DNA of 64,000 nucleotides from Sclerurus mexicanus (lineage: Eukaryota; Chordata; Aves; Passeriformes; Furnariidae), in the NCBI GenBank assembly GCA_013396755.1, contig VWZF01006058.1, forward strand, positions 808,334 through 872,333, in the 5' to 3' direction. Position numbers and translations under genes: made by a program. This document shows positions 13,736 through 27,300 of the stretch, in pieces. The number at the start of each line of letters is the position of its first letter. The first letter of the stretch is position 1. The notes beneath the pieces are model-generated. The model was not told where the DNA came from, did not search any database, and worked only from the letters and a program-made list of their open reading frames with translations.

Positions 13736-16700
13736 GGAAGTCTGGGATTTGGGTCTTCAGGGAAACAGGGCAGTGTGTTATGAAGGTACGACAGCTTCCT
13801 ATCTGCAGTACGTACTTTGTGTTGTTGGCCACTGCCCCTGAAGTGTCTCTCCCAGCCCCCAAATGGCCTTGTTGCTCCTCAGCACCCCAGTGGTGATGGG
13901 GTGGGTGTTTGTCTGTGTCCCCCTGGTGGTGTTTTGTCACACCCTAGTGGCTTGATTGCACGGTGGCCATGGATGTGGTGCTGCTGCAGGCTTCAAAGGA
14001 CTTGCTTTTCATGCCTCTTTTGGAAGAGTGGTCTTGGGTTCAGTCCCCTCTTGCTCAGAACATCCTGGTTGTCTCCTTGCAAGCACTGACAGCATTCCAT
14101 CCCAGGTCACCTCACACTGCAGCAGCCCTTGGGGTGCTGACCAGCTGTGTTGAGTGGAGGGTGAGTTTGTGCTGCTGTAGCAGCAATTACTTTCCCCTGT
14201 GTTAAAAATGATGATGCTTCTTTTTCCTCTCTCTCATGGCAAGACTCAGCTATGGAAAGGCAGGATGAGATGCCATTTCCTTAGCCCCTTTCCTCTGAAC
14301 TCCCATCAAAAACATTACAATGTCAGAAAGTGACTCCTGACAATGCCAGCAAAAATGGCAGCTCCAATCCCTGCCCACTTGGGGGAAGGTTTAGCTAAGA
14401 CAGGTTATTTACTTACTCTTTTGTCGCTGCTATGGGATCATATGTGTGATGCTGGGTGAGATTTGCACGGAGGGGATCTGCTGAAAGGTTTAGCATCTGA
14501 ACCTGAAACTTGTGCTGGCTCAGGACTACTGTAGGGAGGGATTGGAGGGGATGGGGATGCTTGTAGATGATACTTAGGACAGCTCAGAAGTGATAACTGG
14601 TGATGGTGTGTGCTTTACCAATCCTGGCCTCTCCAGGTCACAAAGCAGCAGAGGAATGCACAAAGCCAGCTTTGCACTGAGGATGTTCATAGCAGGAGAT
14701 GTTCTGACTGGCGGCGAGGCCCATCTCTGAGACCTGGAAGTGACTGGATGCAGGGGCATGGGGGCAGTGGGACAGAGGAGAAGGTCATTCCTCTGTTCTT
14801 TAGAGCCTCAGAAATGTAGCTGAATCTGGGGTAAAACTTCTGGGCTGTTCTTGCTTTATTTATGCTTTTTCCTACCCATATCTCTGTTCAGGGGCAAATC
14901 CTGCACTTGAGTAGAACCTCAGTATATGTCTCTCCCAGTGGTTCAGATTCCCCCCAGAGAAAGTTGAGGTAACAGGTGGATTTGCTCTGCAATGGTGCTC
15001 TAAGGAAGTGTCAGCAGCTTCATTCAGGGGCACTGAAGCTTCCTGCTGTCCACTGTGGGGTCGCTTTGTGGGTGCTCAGTTCCTGTGCTTGCTCTTCACG
15101 TGCACTCTGGGCTTTCCTCTCCTCCTTAGAGAACGAGCAGAAATTCTGCAGGTACCAGCCACTGGGGAAGGAAAGCACTGGAATACTTGAAAAGCAATTA
15201 ATACTTGCCAGCACAGATCTGGAAGTGTATTGTTCTTTCCAGTCACATTCCCTGCCTCTGGCCCCCTCACCACCTGCTGCACTTTGTGGGTTTTCCTTTA
15301 TCAGTTGCTTTTCATTTTCACTTGAGCTGAAGTGAAGTTCAGATTAAGTTGCAGCTGAGATGTGCTTTGCTGGGGATTATGGAGCTGGCTGTGTGTGTAG
15401 CTGCCAGGTCGGGCAGGAGGAACGCAGTTTTTCAGCAGGCTGTGAGCAGACAGAAGCCTCTGATTTCCAGGGCTGAAAATGGTACTCCCAGGCCCCACTC
15501 AGCACGGATGCAACCAATGCCACTTCCTCTATGGAACTGATTGATTCAGTCTAAATAGGATAACTGGGCTGTGCTGACCCTCTTGGTGAATTGGAGCATC
15601 TGGGCTAGCCCAGAGAGCTGTCAGCACTGGTGGAGGCTCAGGCAGCACCTGGAGAGAAGGGTAAAGTCTTCCACTGGTGCATTTTGATCTGATTCAGGCT
15701 CTAGGTGTAGTAGAGAGAAACAATTGAAGCTTTGACATATATCTCAGCTTTTTTCGTTGTTTGGGTGAGCTCAGTTTCTGTAATTGCTTCCTTCAGGAAA
15801 CTCCCTGGCTATGCCTGTGGAGGAGATGCATCACCTGAGGATTAAAACGCAGCTGCTGTGAGCTGGAAGGCAAAACAGGTCAGAGCCAGCAGCTGCTGTG
15901 GAGGGAGAGCTTGGGCACCAGAAAATGGACTTGCGGGGCTGGGCTGAATCTGTGGACTGTACTGAGTTAAAATAGCCAGCACTGAGTGGCTGTCTCTTTT
16001 GAATTGTTAAAAATATCCCAGCTTCTCCATTAATCCAAGAGATGCAACCACAGTTGCCTAGCACAAGTGTAGATGACTGTCCTCCCTCAGAGCTCTGGTG
16101 AGAGCTCTAATACTGGTGCTGAGTTGATATTTTAAGGACCCTTACAGGGAAAATTGCCTGAGTCTTTAGTTTGGCAGCTGGGCTGACCTGGGTGGGATGG
16201 AAACCAGTGGTTCAGGGTACTCTGTTCCTTTTGGTGACGGGGTGGTGATCAGATCACATTCATTGCCGTTGTGGGGGCACAAGGTCCAGACCAGAACTTG
16301 TATGTGATGGACACTGCGTATTTTGAGCAGACTGTCACGTTTCACAAAGGGCCCTCCAGAGGTGTGAGAGACTCCCCCGTTCCAGGGTGGAAAGGCCTTG
16401 CTCTCAGGCTGGGCTAAGGCCTCCCACTGTCCCCATCTCTGGAGCTCGCTGGGCTGCCGTGTTGCCAAAGCATTGGGGTAACATTGCTGCTGCTCTATAA
16501 CATGAGCACAAAGAGCACAGTGATGGTGCTGTACCTTCACTCTGCCCCTTGTGTACACTGTGTCAGTGCAGCCTATTACCAGGTACCAGTGGCATCCTCT
16601 CTCTCCCTCTGAGCCCTGGCTGATGGAAGCCTGATTTCCATCCTGCCACCTCCAGACCTTTCTTTCTCTGCTGCTCTCATTTCCCTGAGTTTCTCCAGGA

Positions 16701-19700
16701 GGAATTCAACAGGGAAGCCTGTTGTTGCTGAAAGCACTGCTATTTTCAGAGCTATAATCTCCCACCTTACCTGTTCTGAGCTCCCGGTGTTACAGGCACA
16801 GCCTTGCTTGCCACATATTTCCAACTCTGGGATGCACTCAGCAGGAATGCTGCACAGCCAAGCAGTGGCCAAGGTGATCTCTAATAGCATCTGTGTGTGG
16901 TTGAGATAGTGCTTATCTGTCTGAAGGACAGTAAAGGAGTGAGCAGGCCTGACCTCCAGAGCACAAATGAGACTAAAACCTCATACCTGAACCTCTCAGG
17001 TGATCTATCAGATCATACTTGACTTACAGAAACATGAAAAATATCAGTAAATATGACAGTGAGGTGCTAGAAGTCGCTTGGTGGAGAGATGACTGTGCTA
17101 GAGGAGAACAGTGAGAGGTAGTGCGGTAAGTGCACCATGAAAGATGCTATAAATTGGGTCGTGTGTGATGATGAGCCACTGTTGCAGCATATGGCAGCCA
17201 GTGTGGGTTGTGAAGTCTGAGCCCCTCAGCGGGTGCCTACTGGCACCCAAAATGGCTCGCAGCCATCTGCTGTGACTACCCCTCCTCCCACCTCCTGCTG
17301 GAGGCAAGGCCCGAGCCTGTGTTTCCTGCTCAGAGCCTTCACAGAGCAGCCGCAGCGTTCTCCTGGAAGGGTTTGGAAAGCTGTAAGCCCAAATATTTCA
17401 TGTAAACCTTCATGTCAACAGCACGTCCATGTGTTGGAGATGTTACAGGTGCTTCCTGCCCTCCTCAGCTGTTTGCTCCCTCTCGAAAGGGACGGGGGTG
17501 CTGCAGGAGCAGCAGTCCCAAGAGTTTGTGTCCGGGCTGAAATTCCTCAAACAAGGGATGACAGTGAATGTTTGTTTAAAATTCCCTTCCATCTAATCTC
17601 CACAGATGCTAGTGAGATAACAACGTTTTTTGTGGGGTTACCGAGCAACGAAAAAATATTTGGGTCAAGTTGAGCTGTTTACATTCGTCTTGGTTTATCC
17701 ATCTTGTGGGGAGTGAAACAAGTTTCTTGTTAAGTTTTTCCTTCTTCATTTTATTTTTATCTCGGTGCTTTGTATAAAAAGTGTTCCATGTGAATCATGG
17801 ATATTATGATTCCAGTCATGATGAAGGCCTTGTGACATGTCTCTGCTGTGGTGGTGGTACACGAGGGATGAGTAAGCTGTGTTCAGTGCAGCGAGACCCA
17901 GCCTGGTGTCTGTCTCCTGCACTTCCTTGGCCGCCTGGATTTGAATGGAGAGGCCCCGGTTTGTGAACTGGGGATGGTAACAGGAATACAGTTAACTCCT
18001 GTCTTCTAATGAGGTACCTACTGCCCCGGGTTTCACACACAGTTCTCTAGTCTGTCTGAGAAAATGTTCTCGAGGGACCAGACCTGTTCCTCACACTCAC
18101 ATTATGGTCTCATGGACTCCTCACTTCTGATTCAAAGTGAAGGTGTAAATAACAAAATGTCCTTCAAAAGTTGGTTTCTGCTTTTTATGTGATCCCAAAG
18201 TCCCGGTAAAGAGAATTACTGAAGGATTGGTTATGCTAGCCCTGGTCTTGTGGAAGGCTTAGTGGTCTGTGGTGATTTATCCATCCTAAAAAAGCATCAT
18301 TTCATTGAAGATTGTCCTGTAGCTATAGAGGAATAGCCTATGCCTATCCCAATGAATTGGCCTCTCTAATTTGTGATCCGTGTCCTGGGGCTCTGTTGGT
18401 CTCATTGAATTAAAATGGGGTGTGGAAAGCTAGAAATGATTAACCATCACTGAAAGAGGCCATCCTGTGCGTGAGCCCTCTGTGTTCACCAGCGTCTCCC
18501 TTTGGGCCTCTTCGGAAGCGCTACCATAGGAAAGGAATGGACTGGAGACAAATAATGCTGCAGCAGCTCCAAGGAACTGTTAGGTCTGGCTGAATAATCT
18601 GGAAACCTTGTCTGTAATTAAGGTCAAGGATGTTTTCCTCACAGCCAGGGGCCTGCCCCACGCACAGAGCTTGTGGTGCTGCCACAGCCCTCTGGGAAAG
18701 GTGTGGATGGCTGCTCCCAGGGATTCCTGCGGGAGGCCAGTGTGTCGCATGCACATCAGTGGAAAGTAGGTCAGCCACGGGGAGCAGGTCTTTGTGGGCA
18801 TTAACATGTTGGGAGGGTGTGTGTAAAACTTAGGGAATGAAAAAAACCACAGCCAAACCTGTGTTTTATCCTCTCCTCCCCAATGTGTGCCGTGAAGGGA
18901 AGAAGGGGTCTTCAGGGACAGCGGGAAGAGATCCTTCTCTGGAGCAAATCTTTGTAGCTCTTTTGATTTAGCTGGCACTTCCCTGATTAATACCAGTTGA
19001 GAATCCAGGCTGGAGTGTTTTGTATGCTTGTAAATAATTGAATGCCATGTGAATACAATGATGTAAGGGGGAGGATGGGTTTAAAGCAGAGTCGCTGAGA
19101 AATTTTAGGTTTTTTAGAATGAGGATTTTATGTGGAAACATATTGGTATCTTGGCTGTGAGGTACTATGGTTGAGTGCGAGGGGTTTTTCATCGTAATTA
19201 TAAGGACCAGAGCTGGAGAGCTGTTGAAACTGTGCAAAATGGCAAGCACATGTAAGATGGGGAGAGGGAGGCTGCTGCCAGCTGTTTCCCCCTCCCACTG
19301 CCTGACTAGGTTTGATAAATATGCATTATTTTTTAATAATAAAAATGAGTCCTAGTTCTGGCAAGGTGCTAAGTTGACAAACCTGGAGATTAAAGCCCTT
19401 GTTATCCAGGATGAAGCAGCAACAGCACAAGCTTCCTCTGTGTGCCAAAGGACCCAGTTAATATGCTACTGCCTCGGTGGAGGCCAAGAGATGTGACTTG
19501 TGATGGTGCTGTTTTGTAGTGTGTGCTACCGGCTCTTTTTACACCCTGGCTACCAAATCCCTGCCTTTAAAACATGGCTCTTGATGGCAGGGGTTGGTGG
19601 GAGCTGATGTTGACCTGTCCCTCCTCACTGGTCTGGGATCAGTTCCCAAATTCATGGCTCTCCTGTCTGTCCCTGTGTAAACCTAGCTGTGACAGCTCCA

Positions 19701-22700
19701 GCCCCTGCTCACAGGGAGATGCGAGATTAGGAAACCAATTGATGTGTTTAAATCCATCTGCATGTGTGATTTAGGGACAAGACACAAGCCAAGTCAGTGG
19801 CCAGTGAGCTGGTGACAGCCCTTGGCTGTGAGGCAGGTGCTCCAGGGAGCTTGGATGGAGGGCTGCTGATATGCAGATGTGAGCTTCAAAGCCTGGAGGC
19901 TTCCCAGCAGCACCTAGGGGAGGAGAGGAAGCTGTGAGGGCTGGAAGCAGGCTTGCAGACGTGTGTGAGACTCCTAGAGCTGTGTGTTATGCGTGACCTG
20001 GCTCACCTGGCAGAGAGGGCCTGTGCCTGTCTATCTCCTCACAAACCGGGAAGAGTAAAATTGGGAGAGAGTTAGTCTTCTTTCTATAGATTAAGGCCTG
20101 AGTTCCAGAAAGATCCAGATGTGGTTAGAGCCTGGGGACTTATCTTTTTGCCCATCACAGAGTAGAAATTAATGTTCCTAATTTCCTGTCCACCTCTTGA
20201 GCCGGGGCTGAGGCATCTGTGCAGCGTGGAGGCAGGAGCTGGCTCTGCCTGCTTGCAGGAGCCACTGCCATTTTGTGTTTCACTGCACTCAGGCTGCATG
20301 ATGAACTGCTCTCCTCTGCCTCTTGGGGAGGCTTTATAGCCTTCTTTTCTTTGCCAGGCTCTTTAACTCAAAAGTCAATCAGGAGTGAATGAGGGGTTTG
20401 TGATGAGTGTGGGGCAGTGTAATCGTGGCAGCAGGTGCCCTCCGTTTCTGGGGCGATGGACAGAGCTTAACACCATGAGCCATTTTTATCCAGGGCTTGG
20501 GCTTTTCTCACATAGTATTTATCAGTTACCTATTCACTACATTGCAAATCACTTTCTGCAAGATACTCTTGCGTGCTGCCTGATCTCTGCTCTGCCAGTC
20601 TCTCGGTTGGGGCAGCTTGCTTAGAGCCTGCATGAACCGTGGTCGGCCCCCAGCCTTTGCCCAGGAGGGGTTCAAATGGGAATGAAGGAATACAGAGTGT
20701 TGAAGTCGAGATTAAGATGTGCTGGGTGACAGATACATCCTGAAATCACATGGATGGATGCTCTTAGGACAGCGGCGCAGTGGGAAATGGCAGGAGCAGG
20801 AGGGATGGCACTCTGAGGGCAGGCTGCAGAGCCCTCCGGAATCCCAGGGGTGGCACTCAGTACTGCTGGGGGTCAGGTGCTTTGCCTGTTCACTGCTACC
20901 TGTAGCATATGGAGAATGCTGTGTAAAACAGCAGTCCTGTCCTGGGCAGGCGAGTGGCAGCACGCCAGTATTGAGGGGGGCCGCAGAGGTGGTCTGATCT
21001 GGAGTTTATCTGAATGCTCCCTGCAGGGATAAAACTAAAACCTGTGGCAAAATGTGTAACAGCAACTGCTAGAGAACACAAAGCTGGGAGAAGGTTCAAC
21101 CCTTGCCCCACAGATTGAATCTAAAACATATAATAAAGGTTACTCAGACAACTTGAATACCTCCAGAACTGTGACCCTGAGAACCACCTAGAGAGAAGGA
21201 ACTAGCAGATGGTCTCAGCTGCTGGCCGTGAGCAGTGCCCACAGAGTAAGGTACTTTATCCCTCACCTTGATTTCACTCACTCAGCTGGCATCAGGTTCA
21301 GCTCAGAGACTTATTGCCCCTTGGGAGGGTTCTGGTGAGTCATTGATGCAGCAATGAAATATTTATTTCGTAAGCAGCCACCAGGGAAACTAAATTTCCA
21401 AACAAGCCAGCCCTTTGGGGGTACTCCTAAAACGACACCTGAAGCAAATGTTGAGCTCCAAGGAAAGGATTTTTTGGGTTATTTTTTATTTTACTGGGAT
21501 CAAGGGTGCAAAGCTGCCTGTTGCAGGAGTGCCCACCTTTCTCTGGAAGGCAACAACTAGCCCCTGGGCCAGGGGGTTGCAATCTAATTTAAATATGTGG
21601 AAATGGAACTGCATAAATAAATCATCCCCACAACATTCCTCAAACAGCAAAGACCTGAATTCTTTCTAGGGACCAGAGTGAAAGACCAGTGACAATTCTA
21701 TGCCTGAAACATTATTGTTAGGGCATTGCCTTGGCAAAGTAGGAAAAGAGTAGAAAAATGGCACTGCTTTCAAAGCTTCCTTTGTCTCTTGTGGCTCATC
21801 TGCCCCAGGATTCCCAGAGGTCTGCCCTGCTCCATGAGCTCCCCTGGGGCACATCAGGCTCATCCAGGGGTCATTGGCCAAGGCTAGGGACTAGGGCTAG
21901 GAACCAAGAGCCTGGTGTGTGGACCAACACAACCTCCTGTCTTTGTGGCTTCATCAATGAGACACTCTTAGGAGTCCCTGGGACCAACCCCAGACCAGTA
22001 TTCCCACAGGAGAGGGACAGTGTGGTGTCTCCACCCAGTTTGGTCTTACATTAAAGCATCAAGTTTTAAACCAGGAGTCAGACTTCAGGGAGTGCTCTGG
22101 GCTGACTGGTGACAGTGCTGCAGATGACCGGGAGGGCTGGGGTCTCTCCCTGTGTTCCTGCCCATTTCTGAGGCCCTGGCAACCCATTAACCATGGCTTG
22201 CTTACTGCTGAGAGGTGGTGAAAAGGCTTGGAAGCTGTAGAAAAGCAAAGCTGCTATTGAACTAGACTATTGAAATGCTCAAGTGGTGGCTTTTTCATGC
22301 CTCCGTGTTTCAGGGGCACTTGTAAGAGCACTATTTAAATTTAGAAGAAAAAAAAAGAGCGAGATTTCTAATCTTATTATTCATTCATGAAACATCATTT
22401 CAGTGTAAAATAAAATATTTTCCTTTTCCACCTCATTCTTAATATACTCTCTTCTGTCTTTCTCTCTCCCCCCCTTCCCTCCACCCTGCAGTGCTCCAGG
22501 GAATAGTATGTATGAAATTATTTTGTAAAATCCAATAAAAATTTTAATCTGGTCAACATCATTACAGGAAAGGAAAGTGATGGAGCTTTCCTGATGCATA
22601 AAAGAAAAGGCATGTAAAGGGAAGAAAAATGATGTAAGCATGCAGTTGTAAAAAGAGGAGCACAGAGCTGCACACCCAGACACTGTGCAGTGCCTCCTCC

Positions 22701-22800
22701 TCCTCCTGTCTCCATGGAGCACTTTCAGCCATGCACACGCCAAATGCGTGCACATGTCTCTCATCCCCTTGCACATACACCAAACATATTCTAAAGCAGG
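13736..22800. other. non-coding, no gene recognised
   Basis: No protein similarity seen in any frame. A low-complexity pyrimidine run lies near 22,440-22,490. An AT-rich candidate element is at about 17,560-17,665, and AT-rich patches occur near 19,100-19,350. The rest shows nothing I can name. Confidence 0.55.
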
Positions 22801-23216
22801 GAATCATAGAATATCCTCAACTGGAAGGGACACACAAGGATCATTGAAGTCCAGTTCCTGGCCCCGAACAGGACATCCCAACAATCCTGCCATGTGCCTG
22901 AGGACATTATCTAAATACTCGTTGAGCTCTGGCAGGCTTGAGGCAGTTCCCTGAGGCACCGGTTCCAGTGCCTGACCACCCTCTGGGTGAAAAACCTTTT
23001 CCTAATATCCAGCCTTCCCAGCTGTTCCTGTCACGGAGAGCAGGGATCAGTGCCTGCTCCTCTGCTGCCTTTGTGTGGAAGCTGCAGACCCCGATGAGGT
23101 CTGACCTCGGTATCCTCTTTTCCAGGCTGAACAAACCTAGTGACTTCAGCCACTTCTCATGCAGCTTCACCACCTTTGTAGCCCTCCTTTGGGCACTTCC
23201 TAATAGCTTTATGCAG
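22801..23216 (-). mobile_element. CR1 LINE, 3' end fragment
   Basis: On the plus strand it opens with AATCATAGAAT, the reverse complement of the CR1 terminal ATTCTATGATT repeat. It continues with typical CR1 3' phrases in order: CTGGAAGGGAC, GATCATTGAAGTCCAG, GTTCCAGTGCCTGACCACC, GTGAAAAACCTTTTCCTAAT, and CCAGGCTGAACAAACC near the far end. The element therefore runs on the minus strand, truncated at its 5' side as most CR1 copies are. Many substitutions show that it is old. Confidence 0.92.
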
Positions 23217-24016
23217 GTAAAAGACTTTGGCTGGCACCCTTTAGGAGAATGCCCATCTCTGCCTGGGTGTCTTTATGGACCCTTAGGCCCATATGTCCCA
23301 TTATTATCTTTAAACAATGGTTGGTAAAGCAAGGGACTAGCTAGTTGTGTGGTGACTTCCCTTTCTAATCCCTGTCTCTCCGATTGCCACGGAGGGGAAT
23401 AAAAAGCCCTGGTAGCACTCAGTCATGCTCTGAGGATTTACATAGTGTATTAAGGCTTGCTAAGATCTCTTCGTAGCCTGACATTTACAGAAACTGCAGC
23501 TGCTGAGGCACCTCTCCATCTTCCCTCTTTCAGATTAAATGTGAACTTCTAAATCTGCCAGGAGGAGTAGGGGGAAGGATGGGAAATGTAAGAGCCTCAC
23601 TCTGACCTCGGTTTGTTGCCACCATCTGCAACACGGAGCCAGGCCAAGTGATAGGAGTGATTGATGTCTGTGCAGGTCAGAACCCCTGCAGGAGAGGAGC
23701 AGACATACCAGGCTCTGAAAGTAATGTACTGTTGACTCCAAGGGATTTGCAAAAGCCTTCAGGAATGAATGTTTGGAATAACATATTTTTGCCATTGAGT
23801 TCCTTGGAAGAGTGCAGGAGAGGCTGGCTACCTATCACAGCCATTCCTCACCAAGGTCAAGGTGGTGGTTGTGGATGAGAATGGAGCTCTGGACATGAGC
23901 ACCATCCTCTGAGGAACCCACACATGGAGGGGGGGAATGTCATTTCTGAGATCAACACAGCCACTGGTAGAGATGCCCACCTCTCCACAGAGACTTCTCT
24001 GATGGAGTGCTGCCTC
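23217..24016. other. non-coding spacer between repeat copies
   Basis: About 800 bases between the minus-strand CR1 copy and the LTR fragment. No feature recognised. Confidence 0.5.
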
Positions 24017-24090
24017 TGTGGTGGTTTGACCTTCGCTGAATGCCAGGTGTCCACCCAAACTGCTCCCCCTCTCCCCAACACCTCGGTCTT
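24017..24090 (+). mobile_element. endogenous retrovirus LTR, 5' fragment
   Basis: Starts TGTGGTGGTTTGACC and continues GCCAGGTGTCCACC, the opening of a widespread avian LTR family that I associate with ERVL-type elements from memory. Similarity fades after about 70 bases. No internal viral genes and no second LTR are visible, so this is a decayed fragment. Family assignment needs a repeat-library search. Confidence 0.6.
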
Positions 24091-24203
24091 TCCAGGTTCT
24101 GCTTCCTCCCCCTACCCCGGGGCACAAGGTGCCTGGGGGGACTGTCCCCAGCAAGGGTAAATCATGGAAATTTTCCTAGTGACAGCACTGACTTACATCA
24201 GGC

Positions 24204-24331
24204 TTGGAGCCTGGAATTGTTCAAAGCCAGGCCAGATGGGGCTTGGAACAACCCGGTCTAGTGGAAGGTGGGGATTGGAATGAGTTGGTCTTTAAGGTCC
24301 TTTCCAACCCAAACCAGTCTGTGATTTTATG
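24204..24331 (+). mobile_element. CR1 LINE, short 3' tail
   Basis: Typical CR1 tail in the forward direction: GTTCAAAGCCAGGCCAGATG, then GGTCTAGTGGAAGGTG, then CTTTAAGGTCCTTTCCAACC, ending in a decayed copy of the terminal repeat (GTGATTTTATG). The usual stretch between GAAGGTG and the final phrase is shortened by an internal deletion. Its orientation is opposite to the CR1 copy 1 kb to the left, so they are separate insertions. Confidence 0.9.
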
Positions 24332-27300
24332 TGTTGCAATTCATCACCTCAGCTGTCCCCTCTGTGCAGTGTCCCCTCTCTACGTGATGGTGTCCTGTGT
24401 GCCTCGTGGGAATGTGTGGCAGGTCCCATGAGCTGGAGCCTCCACTCTCTGCTGGCAGATGGGTTAAAATAGGAGTTGAAACATTCAGTGCTTTGGAAAA
24501 AAAATAAACTCCCAGGCAAGTTCCAACTGCAGCAGCCATTTTGGCAGAGTCCCCTGGTGCAGGGGGATGGGGTGACAGCCTCATGGTCCATGGGAACATC
24601 CAGAAGTGGTGACAGCCCTGGCCCAGGCTGTCTGCACTCGCAGCCCACACAGCAGCGCCCGGGCTGTGCGGGCAGAGGCAGGCAGAAGGTGCCCTGCCCA
24701 TGGCTAAAGGGCTGGCACCTCCCCTCCTCCCTGTGGTATTTCTTTGCCACCCTCTGAGTACACACATCATACAGCTCTGACGTTATTCTCCTTTGCTTGT
24801 TGCAAAGGACTCAAAAATGTCCATTTTAGGTTTTTTGTATTTTTGGAGCCAGACTGAAAAATCTTTTCGTGGTCAGTGACAAGCAGCTTATGGGAAACAG
24901 ATGAACAATACACCCAGGAATTTCTCTTATTGCTGCCTGTGTTTAAAATACAAAGTTAGAAAGGGAAGGGGGAGAAAAAATAAAGATTTTTGGGCTGAAT
25001 TCCAGTTGAGTGCTATGAGACAAGTCTCTGCAGCTCTCCCTGTAAGGTTGCAGAACTCAGATGGTAGAAGTGGACATAGAAACCTTCGCTGGGCACAGAT
25101 CTGATTTGGAGCGAGGCCCTGCTTCCGTGCTGAAAAGTTGCTGATCCTCTCAAAGGGTTTGGTCTTTCCTGGAGCCCAGAAAGAAATGGCAAGGGAACCC
25201 TGAAGCCAGTGGACGTGGGAGTCTCTTCATGGTGGACCCAGCCAGGCCTGGTGGCTCTTTCCAGAGGAGACCATGTCCCTCTGATTCTCCCACTGTGGAG
25301 AACTGATCAGCTTCCAGGCGGGCTGGTGGTGATGGAGATCTTGGTGAGCACCCTCAGCCACTGCCAGTGCCTGCAACAAGGCTGACCTGCCTGCTGTAGG
25401 ATCAGGACCTGTACCTGCCTGGTCCTACAGCTGACTCTGATTTTTAAGACCTGTGCTGCTGCCTGCAGGTCTGTGCTGGTTGTGTCTGTAGGCAAAAGCC
25501 GTGCCCAAAGGTGGGAAGGCAGAGCTACAGCTCCCTGTAATAGATCACAGGAGGGACTCATGGCCCAAGTGGTAAATAAATCTTGTGGGCTGGGTGATAT
25601 AACAAAGCACTTGACCTTTGTCCTGGTGGTTTATTTTGTAATCAGTGCCCAGTGATTGATTTATGGGATAATCAATCTCTCTCCCTTCCTCTGGCCTTGG
25701 TGTTGCCTGTGCCCTGGTCCTTGCTTTTGAGTGATGACTCCAGGCTACAAACAGCGCTCAGAGATGAGGCTGCCTACCCCTGCCCCCTCCTCTTCCCCAT
25801 GCCCAGCTCAGAGGCAGATATGCTGTTTACAGTCCCATCTACCCAATGAATGTTTATTAAGTTGCTCTCTGGCAGGGGCAGTCCTCTCCACCTTCCCAAT
25901 CTGCAGCACTCCTGGTCTAACAATTGTCTTCTCAGCACCTCAGTTTATAACTCCTGCAACAAATTGTCCTGAATGAAAGGCTTTCATGCCTTGTGATGGA
26001 TTTCCCTCACATAAAGTGAGGCTTTGAGCATCCTTGCTCTTCCCGGGGTTGCTCTGCACTGGGAGGCTGCAGTTGGAGCAGAGGCCTGTGTGGGGATAGA
26101 ATTAATACCCAGGAGATGCTTGTCCCTGGAGTGTTCGTAGCATGGCTGCGTCCCTGGGCTTCAGGCACAGAGCAAAGCCCAGAGCTGCTCAGTAAGGTGC
26201 AAGTAACTTCCTCCCCAGCTATAATGACCGATGTTTCATCTTGTGCTGTAATTCTTCTTTCGTTTGTGCTGGCTTGTGTCTTCTCTACTCAGCACTATTC
26301 TATGTGATGGCATGTCTTCTGTAAGGTGTTTTTAAACATCTCCTTTTTCCTTATGCAAAGTCTTTCCTTATATCTGTTCTTGCCTTTCTCTTATTTAAGT
26401 CCATTCCTTCTTGTAATACATCATCCTTGGTCAGCCTTAAAGGTTGGCAAACCCTGAGGGAAGAGAGGAAAGAGTTATAATGTCTAAGGGACCAAAGGTT
26501 TGATTTGGATGCAACCACATTTATTCATTGGCAAATTACATCTTCAATCAAACCAATGCAAATTAGGCTCCCAGTTCAGTCTATTTGTTTGGACTTAGTG
26601 AGTGCAGGGGGATTCATTATTTCTTGTGCTTCCTTCCATCCCACCAGGTTCTTATGCGCATGTACAGACTTGTGCACACCCTTCCCCCAAGGTGATGTGC
26701 TGTTGGGAATAGGTACATGATGATCTCTGGGTGTGGGAAGAGACTGCATCCCTTAGGAAAGCAGTAGAAAAATACCAGTTTGTGCCCAGGGTGGTGCACG
26801 AGGAAGGGAAGGGTTCTCCCGAGCTGCAATTAGAGCTCTCTGAATAATTCAGTTTTTCAATGTGGTGTCTGAAGTAGAACAGCTAAAAGAATATCTCTGG
26901 GAGACTGACAGTGATCCCTTTCTCCTCACACATACCCCAAGGAAGAAACAAACCATGAAAATCCATTTCATTTGTTTGGGGTCATTTCATTTTGCTTCTT
27001 GTTTGTGCATGCTGGCTTACTTCCTCAGTGAAAAGTGCTCTCTCTCAGAAATGTACAGAAAAAAGTAAGTCAGGTCTGAAATTTTCATTTTCACTTCTTT
27101 TTCTGAAAGTTGACTCCAAGTTTGGCATGTATGTCTTTGGGTTGGAACCTGCATTTTAGCGGTGAGAGGTAAGAAGTGAAAAGATAAATCCATCTCTTTT
27201 ATAAACAGTTTCCCTTGCCTTCATCCCAGTGTGTCCTGGATGTCTGTCTGTCCCTGCCTGAGCCTGCTGTGAAACTCCTGTAGATCCTTCCCCTGCATCT

